The notes: generated by a model not told the origin, from the sequence alone. A stretch of 64,000 nt of DNA from Euglena gracilis (GCA_039621445.1 CP154954.1:56504433-56568432); one strand, 5' to 3'. Positions 49,100-60,560 are shown, numbered from the stretch's first letter. Translations and numbers: made by a program.

Positions 49100-49469
49100 A
49101 TTGTGCATGCTGAATCAAGAAGAATCAAAATATCGATCTGAATTCGAGAAAACAGTGGTCCAAGGAGTTAAAAAAGTCAATTCGAAAGGTCAAGCAAAAG
49201 GCAGCAAATCAAATTCGAAAAAAGGAAGAGCAAGCGGCGCTGGGAAGCAAGGTAAACGTGTTCTTCCGCTACCACCCCCCACTACCCCTTTTTTAAATTC
49301 AAACAGGCTTGCCCCCCCCCCCTTCGGCTTCAGAAGCACCTCAAGGAGTTGGCCAAATATTCCGTTTCCCCCCCAAGTTTCTGAATTATTTGGCTGCCTG
49401 AACCCAGGTTCTGGCTAAATTCAGGTACCAAAAGACTTCTATCACAAAATATTTTTTTTGGCCAAGCAT
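49100..49469. other. Spacer at the edge of the GC-rich block
   Basis: A Lys/Ser/Gly-rich frame (SKSNSKKGRASGAGKQGK) is open at 49.1-49.4 kb but nothing supports it as a gene. Confidence 0.35.
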
Positions 49470-49610
49470 GGGGTGACCCCCCAGGTGTGGTGGTCCCACT
49501 TCACCAGGGGGGAAGGAGTTTGTTTACTCAAAAAATTGGCCCTTTCCGCCGAAGAAGTTTGTGAAATTGGCCAGTGGAGGGTGGAGGCTTTTACAGCAAG
49601 GCATGGCCTC
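49470..49610 (+). pseudogene. Tyrosine recombinase catalytic fragment (third copy)
   Basis: VWWSHFTRGEGV carries the HxxR pair (H codon at 49497, R codon at 49506), followed by LALSAEEVCEIGQWRVEAF, matching GLHVEEVKQLHQWKSFGAF of element D1. The Tyr-containing end is lost where the family P sequence GCAAGGCATGGCCTCACAAG begins. Confidence 0.7.
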
Positions 49611-50264
49611 ACAAGGGCAAAGTTCGACAAAAAAAGGGAATTTTTGGGGCGTGTGCCTATTTTTAACGGAGTGCCGAGTGACTGTTTTCCCCCACTCGGC
49701 CCGCCGGGGAGCCCGCGCATTGTCACAGAACCGGCGAGAGGGTAAAACTCACAAACACAACAAAACAGCCGGCACACAAAGCAGTATCTCACCCCCAGAG
49801 TGTGCGGAGTCCGAATGGTCGAAGAAAACGGGGCCCCAAGTGGACATGCAACAAGGAGCCGGGAAGGGTAAGACCCGCAGTCCGGGTAAAAACAGTGACC
49901 CAGAACGGATGGACTTTACTTGTGCCTCACAATCCAAGATGAATACAGAAGTGTTCAAGCTGAAGTGATGTTTTTCTGGGCGTCGAAGGGAAACTCGGAG
50001 ACGGCCGCACCCCGCGACAAGGGGCACCAAAGCAGGGACTGCGAAGCCAACAGTATCACAATCACGCATCAGACCGCCGCTGAGCAAGGCATTGCCTCAC
50101 GACACCTCAGGCTGAAGGGTGGTTTTAAAGATAGCAGAAGGGGGCCCCCAGGTCTGATGAACGAACGTGTAGCAGCCACATAAGACATCATTAAACGAAA
50201 GTGTCTTTTTTGTGGACACCGGGGAATGGACACCACCCTTTCCCACTTGTGAAACTTTTGGCCT
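49611..50264. other. Spacer between converging recombinase fragments
   Basis: I see no gene. Pieces similar to family P flanks (ACAGCCGGCACACAAAGCAG) are present near 49766. Confidence 0.4.
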
Positions 50265-50730
50265 TTACGTTAAAATTTTAATGTAGGGTTCCCTACCCAA
50301 AACACTGGTGGTTCGTTTGACTTGTGCCAAGTCAGAGGATCGATATAAACAGAGAATTTGTGAGCAAAAAATCAGCTGGGTACGCAATGTACCAATATCA
50401 GTGGCCAGCCCCAGGAGGACTGGGGGGGGGATCCCAAAATGCCGCATACTTCTCCAGGTTTAGGTTCCAAAGCCTCTTGTAGGGGGTCAATAGCGTGTGG
50501 AATCTCAACCCACCAAACCCAGCAATCCAAGCATAGCACTGTATGCATTACAGGCTTGGGCCTTTGAAAATTGGAACACTTGTATTAAAGCGCCAGCCAC
50601 TTGGTCAGTGGTGGCTTCAGGTTGGGGCACCCCCATGTGTTCCAAAATTACCCACACAAGTGCAAAAGCACTCTGATAACGCTTTAAACTGGGGTTTCTC
50701 CCCAGGAAATCTTTAATATTTTTAACCTGA
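50265..50730 (-). pseudogene. Tyrosine recombinase N-terminal fragment of a second DIRS-like element
   Basis: On the minus strand: VKNIKDFLGRNPSLKRYQSA and ACNAYSAMLGL, then in other frames KRLWNLNLEKYAAFWDP and SQILCLYRSSDLAQVKRT. These match the D1 recombinase (PLKRKCNSNVCKYAHFCDP). At least two frameshifts are needed. Confidence 0.72.
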
Positions 50731-51199
50731 ATTTTTCGCCTCCAAAATTTGCCTGATCAAATCATGCAAAGCAGGGGCCACCTGGATGGTGGCATTTGTT
50801 ACCCCCTTCAATTGGTGAACATACCTCTGAAGGGGATTGTTTTTAGGCAGGGGGTCCCTGGAACGTTCATTTTTATTAATTGTGGCAACCAGGTGCCTGA
50901 ATCCCAGTCGGGGGTGACCATCAAACATTTGATCTGGGGAAACATTTTCAACCTGGGCAGAATTTTTTAGATTATTGACCAGGGGGGCCGGAGGGGCTTG
51001 CAAATCCCCTTGGAGGTTGCATGTTGGCCCCCTCAACCTCCTCCCTCCTTTACCTTCCCTTGGCTTGGTCAAATTGGACTGTGGGTCCTCCTTGGGGGCC
51101 CGTGGGGCCTCAAAAGGCCCTTGGGGGCCTTGGAGCCCCCTCGAAGCCCTTCGTGGCCCCTTTGGGCCCCCTTGGGACCCCCCTTTGGGGCGGGCACCC

Positions 51200-51673
51200 T
51201 CGGACCGCGCACACAGGGAGTTGCACTCAGACAGCACCACCCATGCCCTGGGGGGGGGGGCGGACAACCACACAGGAGAAATTGTGCAGGAATTTTGGAG
51301 AAAAGACTCCGTTTTACACATCAATGTAAAGGAGCTCAGTGCAGCAATATACACTGTGAAAAGTTTGAGCAAACCTGTGGAAATAGTTTCATTTTCTGTG
51401 GACAACCAGGTAATCTACTATAACCTAACAAAAGGGGGGGGTATAAAAGACCCCTTCAACAAAATGCTAAGACCATTTTTCAAATGGTGCATGGAGCACC
51501 AAGTAAACCTCCAAGTCAACCAGGTGCCTTCAAAGGAATGCCTAGAAGACCCCATAAGGAGAGGTTTGCATAAAGATCCCCCATGTTGTCCAGTGGACAT
51601 TGTAGTGCATTTACTGCTGTGGCCACCTGGCCACAAAAATAGGCAGTTTTTTGTTACCTGGGGAGGCAAATAA
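51200..51673 (+). pseudogene. DIRS-like RNase H fragment, plus strand
   Basis: RELHSDSTTHALGGG (first catalytic Asp), VLHINVKELSAAIYTVKSLS (Glu strand) and VSFSVDNQVIYYNLTKGGG (second Asp strand) make a good DIRS RNase H. The end has VNQVPSKECLEDPI. It is oriented against the RT at 52.5-53.1 kb, so the locus was rearranged or two elements are nested. Confidence 0.75.
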
Positions 51674-52438
51674 ATATGTTTCCAGGTTTATGAAATTGTG
51701 GAATGGCGGTCTTAGCCATTGAAAAAGTTGGGGGTCTAAATAATAATACCCCCTGTCCATTTCCTATCTGCTTTGTGCAAGCATGCGCACCCCCGTGGGA
51801 TGGCACAATTCATAAATAATTGAGCAAAGTATACCAAGTAGCCCCCCCAGCTGTAGCCCCCCAATTGTAAATTTTCTGCGCAGGGCTCTGTTCACACTCT
51901 GTTCTTTGTTTGGCATTCAATTGTGTTTTTGCATTTGCCAATCTAATCAAACAAGTTCAAGCAAACAAGTTTAAGTCATTGACTAATATTGATTATTCAG
52001 TCGATTTCAAAAGATTTGACCTCAAAAGTGTGCCATAGCCTAATTTTTCCACATCGTCATCTTCACCAACATCAACCCCTATCCCACTTTTTCACCTAGG
52101 GGAAAACCCCCACAAGGTGGGCCCGAAGGGCTCAAATGCAAACGATCCTACGCAGGTTGCGCCACCAGGGGTCCCTTCACAGGGACCTCAGGAGGGGCAA
52201 ACCCTTACACCTGGTTGCATTTTGGGGGAACGATCTGCCGCCGCAGGTGCCCAATAGTGTTTTTATTTCCCTTTATTGGGCCTTGATTTCCTGGGAGATG
52301 GGGTGTTTTGAGTCCCAGGGGGCAGTGGACTTTACCACCAAAAATTTTGCCTTGGTGTCTGTTAAAGCCCTTAAAAAGGGCAGGGCCATTAGATTGCATC
52401 TTATTTGACCCAAAACGGCAACCAACTGCCCTCTTGAC
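51674..52438. other. Spacer between DIRS fragments
   Basis: No gene is recognised with confidence. A 90-codon plus-strand frame at 52136-52408 (CFESQGAVDFTTKNFALVSV) is open but unplaced. Confidence 0.35.
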
Positions 52439-53100
52439 ATGAAATCTTTTTTCAGGATTTTTTACAGCTCCTTTTTTATATTTTTGACTTTCTCGGGGGC
52501 ACTTGTACCGTTCCTTCCTAGAAGTTCAGTTGGAAACCCAGGTGGGGTTACTACTTGGGTGGGCTGCAGGGTAGACTTTTTCACATTTATTTTGAACCCT
52601 AAATTCAGCAACTCTTTGACAACTCTGTTCAGGTGACTTTACAAAATGTTTTGGGTGGGGGCCACAAGTAAAATGTCGTCCAGGTAAATAAAGACCTGCA
52701 TGCCCCTTTTTCTCCACAATTTTTTTGAATGTTTTCATCACTGACATGAAGATTTTGGGCATTACATTTAGCCCAAAGCAGCCTGTTTGAAATTCCCAGG
52801 TCTTCCCCCCTACTTGATGCCTCAAAAATGGTCTTAGGCCTGGACTTAATGGAATATGGAAATATCCATCCTTCAGGTCAATTTTTGCTGCCCAGTGGCC
52901 TTTTACAAAACTGGAAAAATGTGCTGGATATGATCCAGCTTGAAAGGTTTTACTTGAAATTGCTGACTTATTTCTCTGCAGTTGCTGATCATTCTCCATT
53001 TTCTTGTTCCCTCCTCTGGTTTCGAAATTAGAAACCCTGGGATTAAATGCTGGGTTTCTGAATCCCAAACTCGTCTTATTGACCCAGTTTTTCGTAATCC
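52439..53100 (-). pseudogene. DIRS-like reverse transcriptase (element D2)
   Basis: Minus strand: GHWAAKIDLKDGYFHIPL (motif A), WEFQTGCFGLNVMPKIFMSV (motif B), then in the next frame YLDDILLVAPT with YLDD at 52675-52686, and LGFKINVKKSTLQPTQ. The finger part before motif A is in yet another frame (RKWRMISNCREI). It is closely related to the D1 RT. Confidence 0.82.
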
Positions 53101-53444
53101 AACAGGATTTTTCCTGCCTGGTTCAGGTCCAGATTGGCTCTGGGTTTTGGGTGTGTGGACGATTTTGGAGGATTTTCCCAGGGGGGTTGAATTCTATTTT
53201 TCATCAATTGACATGTCGTTAGGGGGGCACTTTTTGACCACCATTTTATACATTTTTGAAGTCTCTGGTACAGGAGGGTATCTGCTCATCTTTCCTTCAT
53301 GCAATTTATTTCCTGAATTAGGTGATTGTTTAGGGACTGAGTGGGGGTGTTGGACATTTCACAGCCCCTAGAGCCCCTAGGGCATGAGCCCTTGGAAAAA
53401 AAATGTTTCTGGGGGGATGTGTATGCACTCTCCTCTCTTCTCAC

Positions 53445-54349
53445 TCACTCACTGGAATACATACCATAGGGCTTACTGCCCCTGTTTGGCCTATCCGGTC
53501 TGCCTGATGTTGATGGGGTTAGTAGCCATACCATAGGTGGGCGTCTGAGAGTCCCCCCCCTTTGTTGATTGAATAAATGCTGGAGGGGAGTCTCCCCCTT
53601 CCTGTTGCCAGCTGGCTCACCTGGGGGGCCATCTTCCTCCTGGGGCTGGGAAGGGGGCTGCCCGTTTAAATGCAAAGCCCTTGCGGGGATGTCCCTTAGC
53701 TTCCGGGGGGCCTGGGAAGGACCCCCCTGTGGCTTTTTTGTAATTTCTGATCTTCTTGTTGAACTTTCTGACCAAAATGACATTGATGATAAAGGCCCCA
53801 ATGGCCTGATTCGGTTCTGGGTCGCCATGCCCATTTGAAATCTGGAGTGGTTCTTGGGGCCCCACCCTTGACCCCTGAGGGGTGATGTGATTGAGAAAGG
53901 GTGGGGGGGGTGTTTGACCTGTTCCGCCCCGGTCATGTCCTGTGTGGCCTTGGTGTTGGTGGCCACCCTTGCCTTTTTTTGTAGCGACTTTTGTAGATGC
54001 CTTTATGGCCGTTTGTGCCGTCATGTCCTTTGCTGCCTTCATGGCCTGTGCGGTTTTGCCTGCCATAGCCCCGCTTTGATGTAAATTGTGCTGTGGAATG
54101 TTGGCACCATGGCCCTGGATGCAATGGCCGTAGTGACTTGCTGGTTGTTGCTTCTGCCGCTTGCGAGGTCTTCTGACCACTGTCTGCCAGGTCCGTGGCC
54201 ATCACTTTGGGGGGTTTGGGTGCTGGAAATTTCTGTGGGGGAAATTTCTTTTGGGGAAGGGGCAGCCACGGTTCGCCACAGTTGTCCAGCTGCTGCTGTT
54301 GCCTCTTGAAGTCCTCCAGCGCTGTGCTTCTTTGAAGATCATCTTTCAT
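53445..54349 (-). pseudogene. Gag-like region upstream of the D2 RT
   Basis: Three overlapping minus-strand frames are rich in Gln, Lys, His, Gly and Pro. The ATG at 54349 opens MKDDLQRSTALEDFKRQQQQ; the later part is repetitive (KGHDGTNGHKG). Position before RT and basic composition fit a DIRS first ORF. No zinc knuckle is seen. Confidence 0.45.
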
Positions 54350-54484
54350 TGAATTCTTTCGGAAAATTCAACAACTTTTGATTTGAGGTTCTGCACAAGC
54401 GTGACTTTCTGGACAATTTGAATTGATTGATTGTCCTCTTCTTTTCTCAATTGATGAGGTATTTGACGTTCCTTTCTTCTGGGT

Positions 54485-54640
54485 TGTCGAAGGGCAAACT
54501 AGGATCAGCCAACTCCGGCGAAAAAATGCACTAAGCACAGACTCCTAACCCAACGCACCCAAACAATCCAAACACCGCCGGCGAGCAAGGCATGGCCTCA
54601 CAAGGTCTTTGTGCTACGCCCTCAGTGTTTCACGTTCATG
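54485..54640 (-). repeat. Palindromic repeat family P, copy at 54.5 kb
   Basis: It contains CAGCCAACTCCGGCG, GCACTAAGCACAGACTCC, GCCGGCGAGCAAGGCATGGC and CACAAGGTCTTTGTGC. The reverse complement is found at 56.56-56.76 kb. Confidence 0.8.
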
Positions 54641-55495
54641 GGTGATCAACATCATTGTTGGTATGAAACAGGATTTTAAGGAAATCCAACCCCGATTATG
54701 GCCGAAAATGGACACAAACGGTGGAGAATGACAAAAGTCTGGGGTTCAACTATTCTTGCCTCCCCACTGCTTCGAGTGCTGCTCGGCGCTGCAATTTTCT
54801 TTCACAAAATGGCCAATCTTGGCACGCCTGTAAGCTTGGTTGATCCCCCTCCTCCCCCCTGTCTGAAAGGGGAAAAGTGGGTTTCTTGGCAACCTCCCCA
54901 GCGCGAAAAAAAAAAGACCCTCCCCGCTGATTTTCTAAAAACAAAAAACCCATTTGGTTTTTTAGGGGGAATTCCAAAACGTACCACCCCCCCCCTAATT
55001 TGAGCACACCTACGGCCCAAAGGACCCCCAAAATGCTCAATCAAGGGGGGGTCAATTAAGGGGAGGGTTCGAAATTTTGGCTTTGAGAGAGGACAAAAAA
55101 TTTTTGGCACCTAATTTTTTTTCTTCCCCAGACCCAAATGCTCAATTAAGTCCCCGTGGTTGTTAAAAAGAAGCCCAGTTCTCAGACCGTGTGATGGCGG
55201 AATACTGCTGGCATTTTGACGTTTAGCAGCAGAGCAATGCGGACCTTCGGGGGTTCCTGTGGCGCCGTCAGCCGGGGCGGAGCGGGGGCCCACGCGGGGG
55301 TGGTCGCTGAGCTGTTATCCCTTTATGGGTAAGAGCGAAGCTTACCCCCCCCCCTCGACCCCCCTCCCCCTCAGCCACCTCGGGAACTGGCGGATTATCA
55401 CCATGATCCCGGCGATTGGATTCCTAGTTTCCGAAACACCTGGGTTTGACCCCCAACTCGCCCGCCAGGCCCACGTTATTCACGCGCGAAGGGTT
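54641..55495. other. Spacer without recognised feature
   Basis: I see no gene; several C and G runs occur at 54847, 54990 and 55345. Confidence 0.4.
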
Positions 55496-57375
55496 CCAAA
55501 CTGGTAGGATTTGCCCGCCCCCCCTGGATAACACCCCCCCTTTGGACTCTGCCATTTCGGCCAAAAAAATGTCAATTTTCAAAACATCTCCAAAATGAAG
55601 CAAAATCAAAGGAAATATCCGGAGACCTAACTTGAAGCCCTTGGAACACCCATCTACTGGTTTTTTGACTTCCCCGCAAACTCCCCGCATGGCCCGATAT
55701 ACGGTCGTTTTCGGCGCAGATGGCCGTTTTGAACACTTTTCCCACTGTTCAACAATGCCGTTTTCGGGGGATGGGGGGTCAAAAAATCAGTGTTTTCAAA
55801 ATTTCTCGAAAATGATGCAAAATCAAAGGCAATGTCCACAGACCTTTATTGAAGCCCTTGGAACGCTCTATCTGCTGGGAATTTGGTTTCCCCACAGCTC
55901 ACCGCCCAGCCCGAGGTACGGCCGTTTTTCGGCCAATTTTGGCCGTTTTGTACACTTTCCCCACTGTTCGACTTCGGCGTTCTTCGGCCAAAAAAGTCGA
56001 AAAAAATCGAAAAAAAAGTTAGCCCGAAACGACGTTTTTTTGGCCTCCCGGACCCGGAAAAACTGTTTTTGAGCCGAAAATGGGCATTTGTCGACCTGCC
56101 AGCGCCCCGTTTTGGGCCGCCAACCTATTGACTTCGGGTCAAAACCGGGCAAAAGAAGTCGAAAAAAATTGAAAAAAAAATTCCCGAAATGCTGTTTTTT
56201 TGGCCTCCCGGACCCGGAAAACCCGTTTTGGGGCCAAAAATGACCGATTTTTCACCCCTTGGCCTCCCGTTTCGGGCACAAAACCCTTGCATTTCAGCCC
56301 AAAGAGCTCCACGGAGTGGCTGGTATATATGGGGTTCAAACTGGGTAGGATTGGCCCGCCCCTCTGGATAAGCCCCGCCCCTTTGGACTCTGCCATTCCG
56401 GCCAAAAAGAGTCAAATTTTAAAAAATCTCCAAAATGAAGCAAAATCAAAGGGCATGTCCGCAGACCCAATTTGAAGCCCTTGGAACACCCCATCCTCTG
56501 GTGTTTTGATTTCCCCGGAAACTCCCCGCCTGGCCCGAGATACGGCCGTTTTTCGTACTCCCTCGAGGAAAACCGACCAGGGAGGAAGGGACACTGAGGG
56601 CGTAGCACAAAGACCTTGTGAGTCCATGCCTTGCTCGCCGGCGGTGTTTGGATTGTTTGGGTGCGCTGGGCTCGGAGTCTGTGCTTAGTGCCTTTTTCCG
56701 CCGGAGTTGGCTGATTCGTAATTTGCCCTTCAACAAGGGCAAAGTGCGGAGCCCGAGGTGTCCGGCCCGGATGGCCGTTTTGCACACTTTCCCCAATGTT
56801 CGACTATGCCGTTTTCGGGGGGTGGGGGGTCAAAAAACCGGTGCTGTCAAAATCTCTCGAAAATGATGTAAAATCTAAGGCACTGTCCGGAGACCTAAAT
56901 TGAAGCCCTTGGAACGCGCTATCTACTGGGATTTTGGTTTCCCCACAGCTCACCGCCCAGCCCGAGATACGGCCGTTTTTCGGCCAATTTAGGCCATTTT
57001 GTACACTTTTCCTGCTGGTGGACTTAGCCGTTTTCGGCCAAAAAAGTCGAAAAATCGAGAAAAAAATTTTGCTCAAAACGATGTTTCTTGGCCTCCCGGA
57101 CCCGGAAAAAAAACTGTTTACGAGCCGAAAATGAGCGTTTTTCGACCCGCCAGCGACCCGTTTTTGGCCGCCAACCCATTGACTTTGGGTCAAATCCGGG
57201 TCAAAAAAGTCGAAAAAATAGAAAAAAATTTTAGCCCGAAACGCTTTTTTTTTTGGCCTCCCGGACCCGGAAAACCCGTTTTTGAGCCAAAAAATGACTG
57301 ATTTTTGATCCCTTGGCCTCCCGTTTCGGGCACAAAACCCTTGCATTTCAGTCCAAAGACCTCCAATCAATGGCT
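55496..57375. repeat. Segmental tandem duplication, unit about 835 bp
   Basis: Unit 1 (55496-56335) and unit 2 (56336-57375) both start CAAACTGG(G)TAGGATT and share, in order, TTTGGACTCTGCCATT, GAAGCCCTTGGAACAC, ACGGCCGTTTTTCGG and CCGTTTCGGGCACAAAACCC. Unit 2 is longer by one inserted family P copy. Inside each unit there is a further, weaker duplication of about 220 bp. Confidence 0.85.
56555..56762 (+). mobile_element. Palindromic repeat family P, complete copy in unit 2 of the duplication
   Basis: Comparison with the empty site in unit 1 (about 55708) delimits the insert to about 208 bp. It begins GTACTCCCTCGAGGAAAACC and ends GCGGAGCCCGAGGTGTC. The ends are weakly inverted copies of each other. 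It contains no coding sequence, so it is non-autonomous. Confidence 0.82.
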
Positions 57376-57694
57376 GGTATATGTGGAAGGTAGGGGTGGG
57401 GGGCGCGCTTATTAAGAGCTCGGCACTATTCAAAACCTGGTTTTCGTATTCCCTTAAGGGGTTCAGGGGTTGGCACAATTTTGCACATTCCCGAATGCCT
57501 TTTTGGATGGATTTCTTCCCCAGCAAGCTTTTAGAGGCCAAACCTTTCAACAAAAATGAAAAAGGAGAGCCCCCAAAAAATCCCAAAAAGCATACCTGAG
57601 GTCTCATTCAAGCACCTCTGGTCACCCATGCCCTTAGGCCCAGCATCGCCCAGCATCGCCTTTGGAGCCCTTGAAGGTGTACCTATAATGCCTG

Positions 57695-57860
57695 CTGCTT
57701 TTGCCGCTCTAGCCCACTTTTTGTTACTTTTGGCCATCTTTGGTTGCTTTTTGCCCACATTGACCACTTTTGACTGCTTTTTGACCACTTTTGCCCACAT
57801 TTGCTGCCTTTTGACCAATTTTGCCTGCCTTTTGACCACTTTTTGACCACTTTTGCTACT
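57695..57860. repeat. TTTTGACCACTTTTGCC-type tandem repeat
   Basis: Irregular repeats of about 20 bases are built on TTTTGACCACTTTTGCCCAC. It encodes Phe/Leu/Thr-rich frames of no meaning. Confidence 0.75.
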
Positions 57861-57983
57861 TTTTCCGGAGGATGTAGTGCAGGCCTGTGAGATGGCAACA
57901 TCGAGTGCAAGTTGCAAACCTCTTGCCGGTCAGACAAACAAAGTCCAAAACAGTTGTTGTGCTGGAGGGTGGAGGGTGGCACC

Positions 57984-58512
57984 CCATCTTGTCCATCTGC
58001 ATCTTGTCCAGTATCTGCATCTTTTCCAGCATCTGCATCTTGTCCGGCATCTGCTTCTTGTCCAGCAACTGCATCTTGTCCACCATCTACTTCTTGTCCA
58101 GCAACTGCATCTTGTCCACCATCTTCGTACTCCCTCGAGGAAAACCGACCAGGGAGGAAGGGACACCGAGGGCAAAGCACAAAGACCTTGTGAGGCCATG
58201 CCTTGCTCGCTGTCCAATGTCTGCATCCAGTTCATCTTGTCCAGCATCGGCACCTTGTCCAGTATCTGCATCTTGTCTAGCATCTGAATCTTGTCCAGCA
58301 TCTGCTTCTTGTCCAGCAACTGCATCTTGTCCACCATCTACTTCTTGTCCAGCAACTGCATCTTGTCCCACCATCTGCATGTTGTCCAATGTCTGCATCC
58401 AGTTCACCTTGTCCAGCATCGGCATCTTGTCCAGTATCTGCACCTTGTCCAACATCTGCATCTTGTCCAGCATCGGCATCTTTTCCAGCATCTTCATCTA
58501 GTCCATTATCTG
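57984..58512. repeat. 18-bp minisatellite (ATCTTGTCCAGCATCTGC), split by a family P insertion
   Basis: About 25 degenerate copies of an 18-base unit (CATCTTGTCCAGCATCTG and variants). Because 18 is a multiple of 3, all frames stay open and code for six-residue repeats, for example GQDADA on the minus strand. There is no reason to call a gene. Confidence 0.9.
58126..58206 (+). repeat. Palindromic repeat family P, partial copy inside the minisatellite
   Basis: GTACTCCCTCGAGGAAAACC to GGCCATGCCTTGCTCGC matches the first 80 bases of the 56.56 kb copy. Like that copy it is preceded by TTC. Confidence 0.82.
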
Positions 58513-58907
58513 TCCGGTATTCATCCGTTGGCTCCCGACCAAGCCAAAATAACCACAAAAACCCAAAAAAATGGCCACAAAAAGCCCAAATTGACCACAA
58601 AAAGCCCCAAAAAGCAACCAAAATACCCAAAAATTGCCCCAAAACGCCAACAATGTCCACAAAAGATTGTGAAAAATGACCCAAAATCACCAAAAAGGCG
58701 CAAAATGGCCAAAAAAGCCATAAAATCTGCTCAAAAAGACCCCAAATAGCCCAATATTTGCCAAATCAGTGATAAGTAGCCCCCAAATTAGCCCCCCAGC
58801 CAGCAAATGACCAAAATCACCATTATGACCAAAATGGGTGTAAAACTGGAGCTTTGTGGGAAAATTATCCCAAAAAAAGTTCAATTCTCCAAAATATACA
58901 AAAAAAT

Positions 58908-59046
58908 GCCAGCATCGCCCAGCATCGCCCTGCATCGCCCAGCACCGCCCAGCATCGGAACCCCAACCTCTGGTCTCCAAAAATCCAGCATCGCCCAGCA
59001 TCGCTCAGCATCGCCCTGCATCGCCCAGCATCGCCCAGCATCATCA
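58908..59046. repeat. Decamer array CAGCATCGCC
   Basis: About ten copies of CAGCATCGCC with C/T variants, split by GAACCCCAACCTCTGGTCTC. Short runs also occur at 57640 and 16754, with similar flanks (CACCTCTGGTC, GGTGCTTGGTC). Confidence 0.88.
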
Positions 59047-60159
59047 GAGGTGCTTGGTCTCATTCTCTGCGGGGATTTTGGGTTGGTTGGGGCTTTGAAG
59101 ACTAATAATTAATTAAAGCACTGGAGAAATCACACCTTAGCACCACTGCACACTGCCTCCAAAGTTTGACACCTGAAAGCACATTCCCAAACATGCAACA
59201 CTGCAAGATCGCGATGAAAAAATAGCTGAAAAAAATAGCTGTGCAAGGTGCAAGGAGTTACGGTTTACAATTTGCAGTAAAATTGCTCACCAGCCCTTCA
59301 AGAAAAGTCAAACGCATCCGAATCGCCTGGAACTCGTCAACCAGACTTGCACCAATATCCTGTGACAAAAAGACATCATGTGGAATTTTTTTCATTGCAT
59401 ATTAGCAACAGAATGCTTTATCCTGATGGTATCAAAAACTTTAAACCTTTTTTCCTGATCGACGGTTTTTTCCCTTTTCTTAAAGAAGAAGATGTGTACA
59501 AATGCCACCATTAAGCCACTTCCTTGACACCCCCCCCCTTCCAAGACACCCCATTATTCCGCAAATGTGGAGTTGACGCATGTAGGGAGCAAACGCATTC
59601 TGTCAATGAAAACGGCAAACAATGGGGGCTAAATCACCAAAATTGAAACCGTCCCTTGCCAACATTCTGGATGGACCCACATCCAAAAAATTTCCAAATG
59701 GTCCGCACAATATTTGAACTCATTGAAACTTTGCAAAATTCGTTCGTCCGTCTTCCTGAAATCAATTTTTATTTCCACTTGGCTCGAGAATGTTTTCTGT
59801 TCTGTCGGCGGGGAAATATCTGCTCAGGCACAAAAGCAAAAAAAAAACACAAATGAAAACAAAACATTTTTTGGCGTTGGACCTTGTACCGATGTGTGCA
59901 TCCTAGTTCATACAGCGCAGTGTTGGCTCAACGGCACATTCCAGAATTTATTTTGCATCATTTTGCATCTTTAGAATTTCAAACTGATTTGGGCCTGGCA
60001 AAAAAAAGTGTTTGACGACATTTTTTTTATGAAAAGGGCAAGATATGACCCCAAAAAGTCGAAAATGAAAACAGGATGGTGTGGGATGCCCCAGGATGCG
60101 GAGGTGAAAGCAGGGACTTTAGCAAACAGGGTGCCTAAGAGCAGGTGCCAACACAGCGG
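59047..60159. other. Spacer without recognised feature
   Basis: I see no gene or clear repeat. The DNA is AT-rich compared with its left side. Confidence 0.4.
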
Positions 60160-60560
60160 TGTAAACCCCCCCCTCTCGCTTATAAAACCCCCGGGGTTTA
60201 ATAGATCCGGTTTGGTTGGTCGGTCGAAGGGGGGTTTATAGGTCCCGGAATTGTTGGTGAAAATCCCCCCAAATGACCCTGAAACCCCCCCAAATTGGCT
60301 TTTTTTTTGCAAATTTGGACAAAAATGGCATTTTTGATGATGGTGGGTCTCAAAAAAAAAAGTAAAAAAAATAAGTTTTTGGGCGGTTTGCAGCCAAAAA
60401 AAAATTACCCCTGGCGGCTTTCGTTTTTCTTCCCCAAGAGGGGGGTTTATAAATACAGGTTTGGTTGGTTGGCCCGAGGAGGGGGGTTTATAAGTGGGGG
60501 GGGGGTATGAATGGGTGAATGGGGGGGTTATAAGTGGGAGGGGGGGTTAACACAACACCC
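60160..60560. mobile_element. MITE family C, copy C3
   Basis: Same sense as C1: CCCCCGGGGTTTAATAGATC, GATCCGGTTTGGTTGGTCGG, GGAATTGTTGGTGAAAATCC, GATGATGGTGGGTC and a right end GTTATAAGTGGGAGGGGGGT. Confidence 0.82.

Noticed and set aside
57887-58693. Cys/Ser-rich or GQDADA-repeat proteins
   Set aside because: They are the 18-bp minisatellite read in different frames.
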